A DNA stretch of 64,000 bases from Gammaproteobacteria bacterium (GTDB taxonomy: Bacteria > Pseudomonadota > Gammaproteobacteria > HK1). Position numbers and translations under genes: made by a program. The stretch's first letter is position 1. Each line of letters opens with the position of its first letter. The DNA is taken from positions 620,001 through 684,000 of the forward strand of contig WLWT01000003.1 of NCBI GenBank assembly GCA_012103455.1, read 5' to 3'. A model generated the notes under the pieces. It made no database searches. It was given only the letters and a program-made list of their open reading frames with translations, and had not been told where the DNA came from. Shown here in pieces: positions 1 to 9,600 of the stretch.

Positions 1-2
1 TT

Positions 3-380
3 GCGATAGCCAATCCCGAGCTGGCCCCTTATGGCTTAGCGGCGCGGCAAACGCTTGCGCATCTAGGACTGTGGCGGCGCCTGGCGTCGCGCATCGCCAG
101 AGGCGAAAACGTGGGGCAGGCGCATACATTGGTGGCTACCGGTAACGCGGAACTCGGGTTTGTAGCCCGCTCGTTTTTGTCTGCCGAACAGGCCTCTTCC
201 CCGGTGTTGGGAAGCCGCTGGGATGTGCCCGCGTACATGCACGATCCCATACGCCAAGACGCGGTGCTCACCGCTTACGGAAAAACGAATGCCGCCGCAT
301 TCGAATTCCTCGCTTTTGTACGCAGCGCCGCAGCGGGGCGGATCATCCACTCGTTCGGTTACGCGGCCGAACGGCCATAG
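3..380 (+). CDS. modA: ModA, molybdate-binding periplasmic protein (C-terminal part)
   Basis: The frame is open from the window edge, so the N-terminus, signal peptide and first lobe lie outside. The visible 125 residues have the ModA C-terminal pattern, including IANPELAPYG and GNAELGFVA, ending in a short helix before TAG. ModA captures molybdate or tungstate in the periplasm and hands it to ModBC. The identity is supported mainly by the immediately following modB and modC in the same direction. It ends 9 bases before the modB start, so the three genes are almost certainly one operon. Confidence 0.85.
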   Translation, partial: AIANPELAPYGLAARQTLAHLGLWRRLASRIARGENVGQAHTLVATGNAELGFVARSFLSAEQASSPVLGSRWDVPAYMHDPIRQDAVLTAYGKTNAAAFEFLAFVRSAAAGRIIHSFGYAAERP

Positions 381-389
381 GATATCAAC

Positions 390-1067
390 GTGCAGGTGCA
401 GGATCTCGGGCCGCTTTGGCTCACATTGCATCTAGCTGCGACCACTGCCTTGGTGTTGTTGGCCGTCGGTACGCCGTTGGCCTGGTGGTTGGCGCACACC
501 AAGCATCCGTTCAAGCCGGTGTTCGAAGCGGTGACCGCGTTACCGCTGGTACTGCCGCCAACCGTCCTCGGCTTTTATCTGCTGCTCTTGTTTTCACCCA
601 ATTCAGCATTCGGTGGCTGGTGGCTGCAAATAACAGATACGACCCTGACGTTTTCCTTTACCGGTCTGGTATTGGCGAGCGTGATCTATTCTTTCCCGTT
701 TACGGTGCAGCCGCTACAGAGCGCTTTCGAAGCCATCGGCCGCGGGCCGTTGGAGGTGGCAGCGACGCTGAGAGCGGGTTTTTGGGATCGCTTTTTTTGC
801 GTCGCCGTGCCGATGGCGAAGCGGGGTTTTTTGACTGCCGCCATTTTGACCTTCGCCCACACCCTGGGGGAATTCGGTGTGGTGCTCATGGTCGGGGGCA
901 ACATTCCCGGGCAAACCCGCGTTGTTTCCATCGCCATCTATGAACACGTGGAGACGTTGCAATATGCGCAAGCCCATGTGCTAGCGGGCATTCTCCTAGT
1001 GCTGTCCTTCACCATTCTCCTGATCGTGTACGGACTCAACCGTTATGCCCCATTGGGACGGGCTTAG
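390..1067 (+). CDS. modB: ModB, molybdate ABC transporter permease
   Basis: This 225-residue inner-membrane protein starts at GTG. Strongly hydrophobic segments alternate with short loops. The cytoplasmic EAA-type loop (EAIGRGPLEVAATLRAG, then the HTLGEFGVVLMVGGN region) is where the ModC ATPase docks. The length matches ModB (about 225-230 aa). It lies between modA and modC with gaps of 9 and 3 bases, so the genes are probably co-transcribed. No ModE-type operator can be judged because the operon promoter is upstream of the window. Confidence 0.93.
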   Translation: MQVQDLGPLWLTLHLAATTALVLLAVGTPLAWWLAHTKHPFKPVFEAVTALPLVLPPTVLGFYLLLLFSPNSAFGGWWLQITDTTLTFSFTGLVLASVIYSFPFTVQPLQSAFEAIGRGPLEVAATLRAGFWDRFFCVAVPMAKRGFLTAAILTFAHTLGEFGVVLMVGGNIPGQTRVVSIAIYEHVETLQYAQAHVLAGILLVLSFTILLIVYGLNRYAPLGRA

Positions 1068-1070
1068 CGT

Positions 1071-2165
1071 ATGGCCGTGCTCGGGTTTAGCGCCTATATC
1101 GACTACCCCGATTTCGCATTGGGCGCCGAGCACAACTTCGACGTGCACGGTATCACCGGTTTGTTCGGCCATAGTGGCAGTGGCAAGACGACCTTGCTGC
1201 GGGCCATAGCGGGCCTGGAGACGCCGGTGAGAGGCCATGTCCAGTGGGATGGGACTACCTGGTTCGACAGCGCTAGGCGGATCAATGTGCCCACCCACCG
1301 CCGCGGCGTGGGTTATGTGTTTCAGGATGTGCGGCTTTTCCCTCATCTGCGGGTACTCGGCAATTTGCGGTTCGCGGCGCGCCGGGCGCAGCGCCAGGCT
1401 GATGGCCCTGCTTTGGATGATGTGATCGATGCCTTCGATCTGTCCGCACTGCTGCCCCGTGATGTCACAGCGTTATCCGGCGGTGAACAGCAGCGGGTCG
1501 CTATCGCGCGGGCGTTGGTCTCGCGTCCTTCGCTACTCCTGTTCGACGAACCGCTAGCGGCACTGGATATGGGGCGAAAAGCGGAGATCCTCTCCTATGT
1601 CCAACGTATTCCAGAGCGGTTCGGCATCGGCGCCATCTATGTGAGCCACGCGCTGGATGAGGTCGTGCAGTTGGCGGAGCACCTGGTCGTGCTGTCCAAT
1701 GGTGCTGTAGCGGCGTATGGCAGCGTCGCCGAGGTACTGGAGCGTCTTGATCTGGGGCCGGTGACGGGCCGTTTCGAGGCCAGTGTTGTACTGCAAGCGC
1801 GCGTGATCGCCCATGATCCGTACTATCGGCTCACCACCTTGGCGCATGGTGAACACAGGCTGTATATCCCGCTGATCGAGAACGCAGCCGGCGCGCAAGT
1901 GAGGGTGCGTATCCGCGCCCGTGATGTCTCCCTCGCTTTGCTCCGCCCGGAGAACACGAGCATTCGCAACCGGCTCAAGGGGACCATCAGCCAATTGGCC
2001 GCCGAACCGGATACGGCTTATGCAGAGGTGTTAGTGGACATAGGCGGGGCGCAGGTGCGCGCGCGGCTGACCCGGCGCTCGGTTGATGAACTGGGTTTAA
2101 GAGAAGGGCTCGCCGTGGTGGCGATGGTCAAGAGCATCGCCCTCGACAAGCCGATCTCCCTATAG
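1071..2165 (+). CDS. modC: ModC, molybdate ABC transporter ATP-binding protein
   Basis: This 364-residue cytoplasmic ATPase energises the ModB channel. Walker A is GHSGSGKTT (about residues 33-41), the signature LSGGEQQRVAIARAL and Walker B LLLFDEPLAALD follow, and an H-loop histidine lies in VSHALDE. The last ~140 residues form a TOBE/MOP domain, typical of ModC, that binds molybdate. The stop codon TAG shares its last base with the first base of a MITE-like repeat, so the extreme C-terminus may have been set by that insertion. Confidence 0.95.
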   Translation: MAVLGFSAYIDYPDFALGAEHNFDVHGITGLFGHSGSGKTTLLRAIAGLETPVRGHVQWDGTTWFDSARRINVPTHRRGVGYVFQDVRLFPHLRVLGNLRFAARRAQRQADGPALDDVIDAFDLSALLPRDVTALSGGEQQRVAIARALVSRPSLLLFDEPLAALDMGRKAEILSYVQRIPERFGIGAIYVSHALDEVVQLAEHLVVLSNGAVAAYGSVAEVLERLDLGPVTGRFEASVVLQARVIAHDPYYRLTTLAHGEHRLYIPLIENAAGAQVRVRIRARDVSLALLRPENTSIRNRLKGTISQLAAEPDTAYAEVLVDIGGAQVRARLTRRSVDELGLREGLAVVAMVKSIALDKPISL

Positions 2166-2304
2166 GGCATCTCTAACAATGCACTTTTTCCGCGATTGCG
2201 GCGTCAGCTTCGTGCTCCAATCCTCAGGTATCACCTATACACTGCAGTTGTGCGCGCGGTGCTTCCTTGCACTCACGAAACAATGACTATTGTTAGAGGC
2301 GCTC
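2165..2304. repeat. MITE-like repeat, copy 1 (~140 bp)
   Basis: It begins GGGCATCTCTAACAATG and ends with a degenerate inverted copy (…TTAGAGGCGCTC). The internal sequence is shared with the copies at 10074, 20142, 36533 and 47477. The flanks TATA/TTTA match at three of four bases, so this looks like an older copy. It separates modC from cmr6, lies between convergent genes, and its stem could act as a terminator for both. Confidence 0.85.
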
Positions 2305-2358
2305 TTTATGCGCAATAAACCATGTTTATGGTTATCGATGAGTCAGTGTCGTTGATGA

Positions 2359-3534
2359 TTAATCCAAATACCGGCTTAAAGCGGAGTTAGCGCGCAAGGT
2401 TTTTCCGGCTTTGGCGTTGCATTTTTTGCACAACATTTGGGTCAGTTGCCGCTGCGTATCTGGATCCGTGATGGTCTCTAGTTGAGTGATTAAACCGGCG
2501 ATTTTACCCATTTGGGCAGGTGTCAAGGCGTTGATTTGTTGGCGTAGCTGCGCGGCGAGGCCGGTCGGGTCTTCATCCGGGACAGGCTCAGTGGGCTCAA
2601 CTTGAATCATCTGCCCATAGCCGGCGCTGGTTTTGGCGCCGGCGCCTAGTACCAGTAATGCCAACTCTAGCCATTGATGGGCTTGCACTTCCCATCGACG
2701 TGCTTGCGCGCTACCGATGGTACTGCGGTTAATAGCTTGTAGTCTGAAGATGAAACGTGTATCGCGTGCTGTGGTGAGAAAATAAACCGGTACCGGGTCC
2801 TCACGCTCATCGGGGGCACTATGCTCATCGGGGTCAATGGGCGCTGAGGGATGATTTTCCCGGATACGCTTATAGTAGCTGGTGTAATGATTGTTGCTGA
2901 TATCGACTTCAAGGGTTGGCCAATCAGCTGGATAAGCATCTAGAAAGCGGATCACACCACGTTGTGGTTTTGCCTTAACTTCGGTTTGCTTTGTTGGATC
3001 TGAACCTAGCAATAAGCAGGTTTGTGAAAAGTTTGTTTGTTCATCCAGTATTCTATTGTCATGCGCCAGCTCCGCGCCACGTCTGCATAAGCCTTTGACG
3101 GCGCTGGCCGGCAAATACACCGAGCCGGTCAAAGGGTCCAGGCTCAAGCCGTTTTCGGTCGGGTGGCTGATGCCCAAGCCGCTGGTGAAGCGCCAGGTGC
3201 ATTGATATGTTTTGCTGAGCGTAGTTTGCTCGCTGGCCAAAATGGCACGCTGGCGGGCGTGCACCGCCTTGAGCGCACGCCGGCCTTGTTCGGCGTAGGC
3301 TTTGTAATTCTTTGCGAAAGCCGCTAAGTATTCTCTTAGGCCGCCACTTTTCTCAAGGTCGTCACGTCCCCTGCCGTCATGGCTCTTTCAGGCCAGCCCG
3401 TAACTGGTTTCAGAGCGTGCCCAGATCGCCAAGAAACGGTGATAGACCAAGCTGGGATTCGCATATGCGGGATCGATGGGCCCGATAGCGGCGCTCTGAT
3501 TGGCGGCGATTTGATTAGTAATGGGTTTACTCAT
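2359..3534 (-). pseudogene. cmr6: Cmr6, type III-B RAMP subunit, interrupted by in-frame TGA
   Basis: Cmr6 is a Cas7-like RAMP protein that caps the 3' end of the type III-B effector backbone. The ATG at 3534 overlaps the cmr4-cmr5 stop as ATGA, which makes this start very likely. The frame runs 48 codons, meets TGA at 3388-3390, then stays open in the same frame to 2359 (391 residues if the stop were sense). Both sides carry Cmr6 features: the N-terminal NPSLVYHRF segment lies before the stop, and RFTSGLGISHPTENG plus YLPASAVKGLCRRG (the RAMP loop) lie after it. A GTG at 3264 could restart translation but would lose about 90 residues. It is either a nonsense pseudogene or a sequence error. 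No frameshift is needed. Confidence 0.85.
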
Positions 3535-5183
3535 GGTTGCGCATTTTGGTGTGCTTTGCCCATATCCATCCCTTTGCTGAATAGCTTGAGTGCTTGGGCC
3601 AGTGCTAACAGCTCCTGCTGCGCCGCGATATATGTTTGGCGATCGGCATCGACCAGGATTTTTATCCAACCGGTGGGGTGTTGCGGAGCTTGTTGGGCGA
3701 AGGGTATGCCGCACTGTGTGAGCCACCGCAGCAGGCCGCTGGCGAGCTCCCTCGCAAGTTCTTGACCCGCGTTCAAGCCCAGCACGGTTTGCAGCGCACC
3801 TTGCAGGCGCAGCGCCACGGGGAGTCCAGCGGTGAGATCCTTGAGTTCTTTGAGTGCTTTGGCGTCGCGCCCGTATTCGTTGACTAATTGCCAAGCATAG
3901 CGGGTCCGGTGCGCGCCCAGATCACTGAACGCCGTGCCTTCAATGATGGTGGTCATGCATTGTTCTTCCCCGCTTTTGAGAAAGCGCCATGTACACAGGC
4001 CTTGACCTACGGTTTCGTTGCCGCCGATCTGCACAACCCGCTCGGCGTGGCTTTGCTCCGATGTCTCACCCGGGCGCGCGGCGGGCGCTGCCTGGCGGCC
4101 GTTCCCGGTGCTGCCTAGCGCCCAGTACTGTACAAAGAGGTCTAGGGCCTGAGGTGGACTACTACCTGGTGGACTACTCGGCGAGCTATTCTTAGCCTGA
4201 TTTTCGTCCGCGTTGTTTTCTATTACCACTTTACGCCGTTGTCCCACGAAGCTCGCGAACAAACAATCGGCAGGTAGGTACTCTTCATACCAAAGGTTGC
4301 CTTCCTGCCGGTCATAAGGGTCTTGTGGATTTCTCCATTCATCCGTGGTTTTGCCATCGGTGAGCTGGATTCTTGCCGCCACAGGAATGGCTTGTGTGAC
4401 CAAATAAGCAAAGTCCGTGTCCGGTAGCATTACCAATCCCATCTCCATCTGCGCCCGGCCGAAGGCATCGGGACACCAGTTGGCTAACAAACGCAAACCT
4501 TCGCAAAAGCCGATCTGGTCGGTCTTGTAGACCAGATCTTCAATGACTAGGGTGTTGCTAGCGATTGCAGGATTGAGCACGGCCGCGTGTGATGGGAGCA
4601 GGTTACGCAGCGCTTTGGCAATATCGTCCAGGGCTTGTTGTTGATCATGTTGGATACCCAATACGTTCAGATCCCTGGACAGCCGTGCGAGGATCATCGG
4701 GCAAGTCGCGTGTACAAAAGGGCGGTTCAATGAGCGCGCCGGATAAGCCAGCAAGCGCGCTTCGGTGAATGCCAATGCGGCGGCATACAGTGAAGTATCT
4801 TGCTCTGGGTTTGGCGCCTCGCCAGCAGCGGTCTCGCCAGGGGCGGTCTCATCGGGGGCGATTTCACCAGGGGCGATCTCATCAGGGGCGATTTCACCGG
4901 GGGCGGCCGCTGCGGACTGTACCAGCGGGCCAAACAAGCGGTTGATGTCATTGGCCTGTAGCGATGATGGCGCTGTTTGCTGGCCCTCAAAACACTCCCT
5001 GGCGACACCTTTGAGCGCTGTTGCGGGAATCATCGGAAAGCCGGTAACGGCGTCGCGGGCGATCGGCAAATCCACTCCATACCCGGCTTGGCCACTGCCT
5101 ACATGCAAGGGGGACAGGGTGTATATAGTGCTGAGGGTAGAGCGTACCCAGGCCCCGAGGCGTGTGTTTTGTGCGTTGTTCAT
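3531..5183 (-). CDS. cmr4: Cmr4-Cmr5 fusion, type III-B backbone plus small subunit
   Basis: The 550-residue frame starts at ATG 5183 behind a clear AAGGAG site. Residues 1 to about 408 are Cmr4, the Cas7-like backbone subunit that cuts target RNA at 6-nt steps. HVGSG (27-31), VDLPIARD with the likely catalytic Asp38, and IPATALKGVAR are present, and the family's closing VGQG-type motif (GGNETVGQG) is near its end. The last 141 residues, from an internal Met, look like the helical small subunit Cmr5 (YAWQLVNEYG…, LLRWLTQCGIPFAQQ). The two are normally separate genes, and cmr5 is otherwise missing from this operon. Around residue 100 sits a degenerate pentapeptide repeat. The stop overlaps the cmr6 start. 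Confidence 0.85.
   Translation of the reverse strand: MNNAQNTRLGAWVRSTLSTIYTLSPLHVGSGQAGYGVDLPIARDAVTGFPMIPATALKGVARECFEGQQTAPSSLQANDINRLFGPLVQSAAAAPGEIAPDEIAPGEIAPDETAPGETAAGEAPNPEQDTSLYAAALAFTEARLLAYPARSLNRPFVHATCPMILARLSRDLNVLGIQHDQQQALDDIAKALRNLLPSHAAVLNPAIASNTLVIEDLVYKTDQIGFCEGLRLLANWCPDAFGRAQMEMGLVMLPDTDFAYLVTQAIPVAARIQLTDGKTTDEWRNPQDPYDRQEGNLWYEEYLPADCLFASFVGQRRKVVIENNADENQAKNSSPSSPPGSSPPQALDLFVQYWALGSTGNGRQAAPAARPGETSEQSHAERVVQIGGNETVGQGLCTWRFLKSGEEQCMTTIIEGTAFSDLGAHRTRYAWQLVNEYGRDAKALKELKDLTAGLPVALRLQGALQTVLGLNAGQELARELASGLLRWLTQCGIPFAQQAPQHPTGWIKILVDADRQTYIAAQQELLALAQALKLFSKGMDMGKAHQNAQP
3954..3971 (-). promoter_or_regulatory. Internal ribosome-binding site and start for free Cmr5
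   Basis: Inside the fused gene, GGGGAAG stands 8 bases before an ATG (first base 3956) that opens the 141-residue Cmr5 portion in the same frame. This ATG is followed by A, giving ATGA, with the TGA in another frame. That is what would remain if an ancestral cmr4 stop overlapped the cmr5 start and a one-base indel upstream merged the frames. Initiation here could still make separate Cmr5. Confidence 0.5.
4821..4904 (-). repeat. 15-bp tandem repeat inside cmr4 (pentapeptide repeat)
   Basis: About five to six imperfect 15-bp units encode (G/D)E(I/T)AP repeats, an acidic, proline-rich and probably disordered insert in the Cmr4 part. It explains why the Cmr4 portion (~408 aa) is longer than the usual ~300. 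Copy number is likely to vary between strains. Confidence 0.8.
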
Positions 5184-5198
5184 CTAAAACTCCTTGGG

Positions 5199-6650
5199 TT
5201 ACACGGCGGGCGTGTGCTTCGGCCCTATGCCCACCAGTAGATGACCAAAGCCGAAGGTGGCGTCGCGCGGGCAGCCGAGAGCGTGACTGTTGTTCAGCCG
5301 TGCCAATGCTTGCCGCCGTTGCCCAGGCTGGCCGCCTGCAAGTTCTATCAACCAAGCACTGCCGGCGGGCGCATAGGATTGATTAGCCCGCCACTGGCTG
5401 CCACCGGCGGCCATATCCCAGCCGCCCAGGGTGCGCGGGGCGCCGTTGAATGCGGCAATGGCTTTGATCTTGATGGCGGCGGCGATGGCGTGGGGCATGT
5501 CGTGGGGCCAGCGTAGCGCGACGCCGCCGCCCAATGGCAGGCCGTGTTTTTCATCCATCGCTACCGGGGTGAGCGCATACATCCAAAAGCACTGTCCAGG
5601 TGCATAATCACAGTGCTGTAAATGCTCGCCGTCCAACAGAGCGCGCCAGCCAGGATCCAGTGGCGGGCATGATTCAAAAGCCACTAGACGGCTTTTGCGG
5701 CCCGTGTGGCCCAGGCCGTTTTGCAGGACGTCCTCCGGTATGCGCCCCGGGTCTTGCGGTGTTTTACTGTGGGCGTCGATGCTGAGCGCGCCCCAAAAAC
5801 CGCTTGCACAGTCCATGCGTATAGCCCGGTTGGTGTAAATCATCGCGTCTTCGGCAAGTCCTACGCGCTCGTCGTTGTGCCGGGTCGAAGCCCTGGGACC
5901 AGGACGCTCCAGCTTGATGCCGGGTTGAAGTTGGTGGCGCACGAAAGGTGGCAGTAGCCCAGGCGCATGCTGGTGCCAAGCAAAGCCACTGTTGTTGGTT
6001 GGATAAAGATCATGACGGTGTTGACGACCAGCGCTCAGCGCCCAATACAATCCTGCCGCATTCAGCCAGCCGTCCAGGGGGACGGCATCGCGCACGCGTG
6101 GATTGCCTAGTAGCCAGCGCAAAGTACCCGGCTGCGGATGGCGGTCGTCCATGGCGGGTTGCTGTGACGGGACGAACTCGGGGAACAGGGGGTCGCTGGG
6201 GAACGGTTCATCGGGCGGCGCCGCTCTTTGAACGGGCTCGCATGAAGGCTCTGCCTGTGAGCTGTGCTTATCGTTGGACGGCTTGGGGCAGGGTACACGG
6301 GACAAGAAACGGGGTGTAGGTGCCCAAGGCTGTAGCCGTTCGGTGCCCTCGGCCCGCATGATCCGTGCCGCTACGGGGCCTTTGATCTGCCATCCTTCGG
6401 GCAGCCGGTCACCAGTGCCCACCAAGCGCGCGCACTGCGCGCGGGCGTGGCGCGAGTGGCTATCCAGATCCAGCGCCGGCTCCACCCGGTAGAGCAACTG
6501 GGTGCGGATCAAGCCTTGAAAAGTCTTGGGCGTGGGTGGAAAAGCGCTGGCGTCGCCATGGTCTTCGCCGGCACGGGTGGTACGGGGCGGGCCGAAAAAC
6601 AAAGGTTCCAGTGGCCGTACGAAAATATCCGTGGCGAAAGGTATGTTCAC
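5199..6650 (-). CDS. cmr3: Cmr3, type III-B Cas5-like RAMP protein
   Basis: It is called from GTG 6650, which overlaps the cmr2 stop as GTGA. The longer upstream frame lies inside cmr2 and is ignored. The 483-residue protein opens IFVRPLEPLFFGPPR, the N-terminal Cmr3 signature, followed by FPPTPKTFQGLIRTQLL. The C-terminus has a glycine-rich GFGHLLVGIG segment. Cmr3 pairs with Cmr2 and grips the 5' tag of the crRNA. Its length is typical or slightly long, with a proline-rich stretch near residues 170-210. The gap to cmr4 is 15 bases. Confidence 0.88.
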   Translation of the reverse strand: MNIPFATDIFVRPLEPLFFGPPRTTRAGEDHGDASAFPPTPKTFQGLIRTQLLYRVEPALDLDSHSRHARAQCARLVGTGDRLPEGWQIKGPVAARIMRAEGTERLQPWAPTPRFLSRVPCPKPSNDKHSSQAEPSCEPVQRAAPPDEPFPSDPLFPEFVPSQQPAMDDRHPQPGTLRWLLGNPRVRDAVPLDGWLNAAGLYWALSAGRQHRHDLYPTNNSGFAWHQHAPGLLPPFVRHQLQPGIKLERPGPRASTRHNDERVGLAEDAMIYTNRAIRMDCASGFWGALSIDAHSKTPQDPGRIPEDVLQNGLGHTGRKSRLVAFESCPPLDPGWRALLDGEHLQHCDYAPGQCFWMYALTPVAMDEKHGLPLGGGVALRWPHDMPHAIAAAIKIKAIAAFNGAPRTLGGWDMAAGGSQWRANQSYAPAGSAWLIELAGGQPGQRRQALARLNNSHALGCPRDATFGFGHLLVGIGPKHTPAV

Positions 6651-9600
6651 TCCTCTTCCTCCTGCTGGCGCGCCAGCGCACGTGCGATCAGCAGTGCCCC
6701 TTCCGCGCGCCCGGGTTGGTGTTGCCAGCCGTCGCGCCACAACGAGCACGCAGAGCACGCGGCTTTTTGGGCGGCGGTGGCTGGGTTCGATTCAAGTGCC
6801 GTCCTGAATACGCCCCGCAGTAGCTGTTCTAGGTGGGGCGAGGGTTGTGAGCCCTTCTCGTCGAGGGGCGCTAGCAGCGGCGCGCTCTGTTGCAATTTGT
6901 ACGGTAAACGGCCAGGTAACAAGCCGCTCTTGAAGCCCTCAATGACCTTTTGCATGCGCTCGTAAGCGCTGCATGGAGCGCCGTCGGCGGCACAGCCGGG
7001 TACGTTGCTGGAGTCTTTGAGCAGCGCCTCGGCTTTGACGCCGTTGCGCGAACTCAAGCTGAGCGCGATGGCGTTGCGTCCCGCTTGGGCTTTGGCGCGG
7101 GTTTCGAGCAAGTGCTTGGACTGGTCCAATAAAAAGCGCAGCGAGGTTTTGAAATGGCCATAGGCGATCCCGGCTGACAAGGTGACGCCGGCCCCCAGCA
7201 TGGGCAGGATCTCGCCGCTCTCCTGTCCGGCCCAATCGATCCGGGCCTCACCACCGACCGCGTCTTCTATATCGTCAGCGCCAAGCGGTAATACCACCGG
7301 CGTGCCGTGCTCTGCCGGTCTGGCTGGAATTAGAAACCGCCCTCTAGCGCGTTCTGGGTCGTGGGTGGCCGCTACGCTGCCGTGCCTATAGTCCCAAGCG
7401 GAGATCTGCGGCTGCGTGTCGATCACCCAGGCGGCGGAAAACAGTTGCCGCAAGCGTGCCGCGATACCCAAGGCATCGCTGGCCGGTGCCAGCGCCAATA
7501 CATCGTCACCGCCGGCATAGAACAAGCGGCCGGAGAATTCGCGCTCTACCACCCACGGCACCAGGCGGTGGCTGAATTGCGCCAGCATGCGGCTGATCAC
7601 GGCATGCAATGATGGTCCCATCAAGCGCGGCTGATGCAGCAGATCGAGCCAGCCCGAGTCGATTAAGTGGGGGTGTTGGCGGATCTGTTGCAACGCCTGC
7701 GGATGCAATATGTGGCGCCATTGCGCCTGGATCTGCGCCGCATCGCCCAGCAATAGACGGCCCATGTGGTCGCCATCCAGCCGGATGACGGCGATGCGGC
7801 TCTCGGGGGGATCTATAGACTCTTGGTCGGTGGCGCGCCGCAGTTCGCGTACGGCTTCATGTAGCGTCTTTAGCGCCCCTACCCGTGCTTGATCGGCCTG
7901 TTCGGCGCGGCGTATCGCTATCTCCAAAGTGTGAGGAAAAACGGCATTTTGTGTATCCAGCGTGGTCAAGCGAAAAGCCAGGGGGTTAGCCCGCGGCCCG
8001 CCGAACTCGGCTAATGCACCCAGCGCCCGGGCGAAGCCGGTGCGGATTAAGCCGGCCTCCGTATCCGTATACGCTTGCACGACGGCGTTCATTGCGGTGC
8101 GTATGCGCTGGTGCTTGGCCTCGTCGCGCTGCGCGGCTAGACACAGTTGGCGTACATATTTGACCGCTGCGATGGTCGCGGTGGATGGGAATGGCACGCG
8201 GGCGCGGCCGTCGGCATCGCATATCTGATCCAGGCGCCAGCCATAACCGGCCCACACCGGATTGATGCCGGTTAGCTCCCTGTCAGTTAGCTCCCCGTCA
8301 TCGGTACCGGCTTCGACCAAAAAACGTTTGACCGCGCAGACACCGCATAGGCGCTCGGTGCCCTCATTGCCTGGATTAAGGCGGTTTTTGTCATACCACT
8401 TATGGCTGGGAGGGGGGTGCCAGAAGGTACGTGCGCGGTCGTTGTGATGGCCCTGTTCGTGGTTATACAGCGCTTGGCGGCGGCCACATCGGGTGCAATT
8501 TTCGCCGGACTCCTCGCTCAGCGCGGGCTCGCTGTTCTCTTGCTTGCGCAACTGATGGCGGATGCGCAGTTGATGGTGCAATAAGGCGTAGTCGTGGCCC
8601 GATGATTGTTTCATCAATCCGGGGTTGGTATGGGTGAATACCCGCCGGGCTTCGGTGTAACGGCCCCAATCGGTGGCACTTACCCAAGCGCGCAATTTCT
8701 CTTCGCGCGTTTCCACCGCAGCACGGTCTTTAGTGCTAATGGGTGGCGCCGACGCCGGCAGCGCGGGACCGAACAAAGCGCGCGCATCGCTGATCCGCAA
8801 GGGCGTGCTCCAGCGCAATGCCACCCAGGTGCAGGCAAAAGGCGAGCGCCCGGCATGGCGCTTGAAAGTCTCCTGCCAAGTGCCTTCGCCCCGCTGAACA
8901 AGCAACCAGCTTTCCACCTGCGCAGACAGCGCTTGCCAGCGTTGCTCTACCGCCTCTTGGGCTCGCTTGGCGAAGGTTTCCAGAGGTTCTAAATGACCGG
9001 CTTGGTCATCGCCGCCGCCCAAAGGCAATATGGCGGTGAAAGTATTGGGCAGTACCGCCGCGTATGTGCCCGGATGCTCCAACTCTTCGGGCAATATTCT
9101 CAGGTCCTTGGCCAGTTTGGATGGGTCCAGCTCGGATTGGCATTGCGCGAGCCACACATCGGCGCGTGGATTGCCGCGCAAATCCGGATAGATGATGCAG
9201 TCGGGGCCGTAATGCGCCACGATGGGCTGCATCGCGCTCCAACTCATCTCCGCCAGCAAGAATGAACTCATCCATAGATCCGAGCTGCTGCGCGATTCGC
9301 TGATGAAGCGGCCCACCGGCCCCAGTTCGAAGCGAAACAGCCACGGCGCGCATATGTGGTGGTCTGCGTTGGCTTTTTGCGTTGGCGCTTTGGGGATAAA
9401 TGCCAGAGCGCTGGCGAGGCGGTTGTGATCCCAAATCGCATGATCGGGGGCGCGGGAATCGGCCGGCATGATCTGCCACAAACGTCGCTGCACCGGCGCC
9501 CCGGCCGCCCGTTGGCGCAATGCCTCTTGGGTGCTGCGCCACAGCATGAGATGCCGGTTCTTTAAGCCATCCGCGTCTTGCCAGATCGGATCATCGGGGT

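Noticed and set aside
2305..2358. CRISPR array near the cmr genes
   Set aside because: No regularly spaced direct repeats were found here or elsewhere. The recurring sequences are MITE copies thousands of bases apart.
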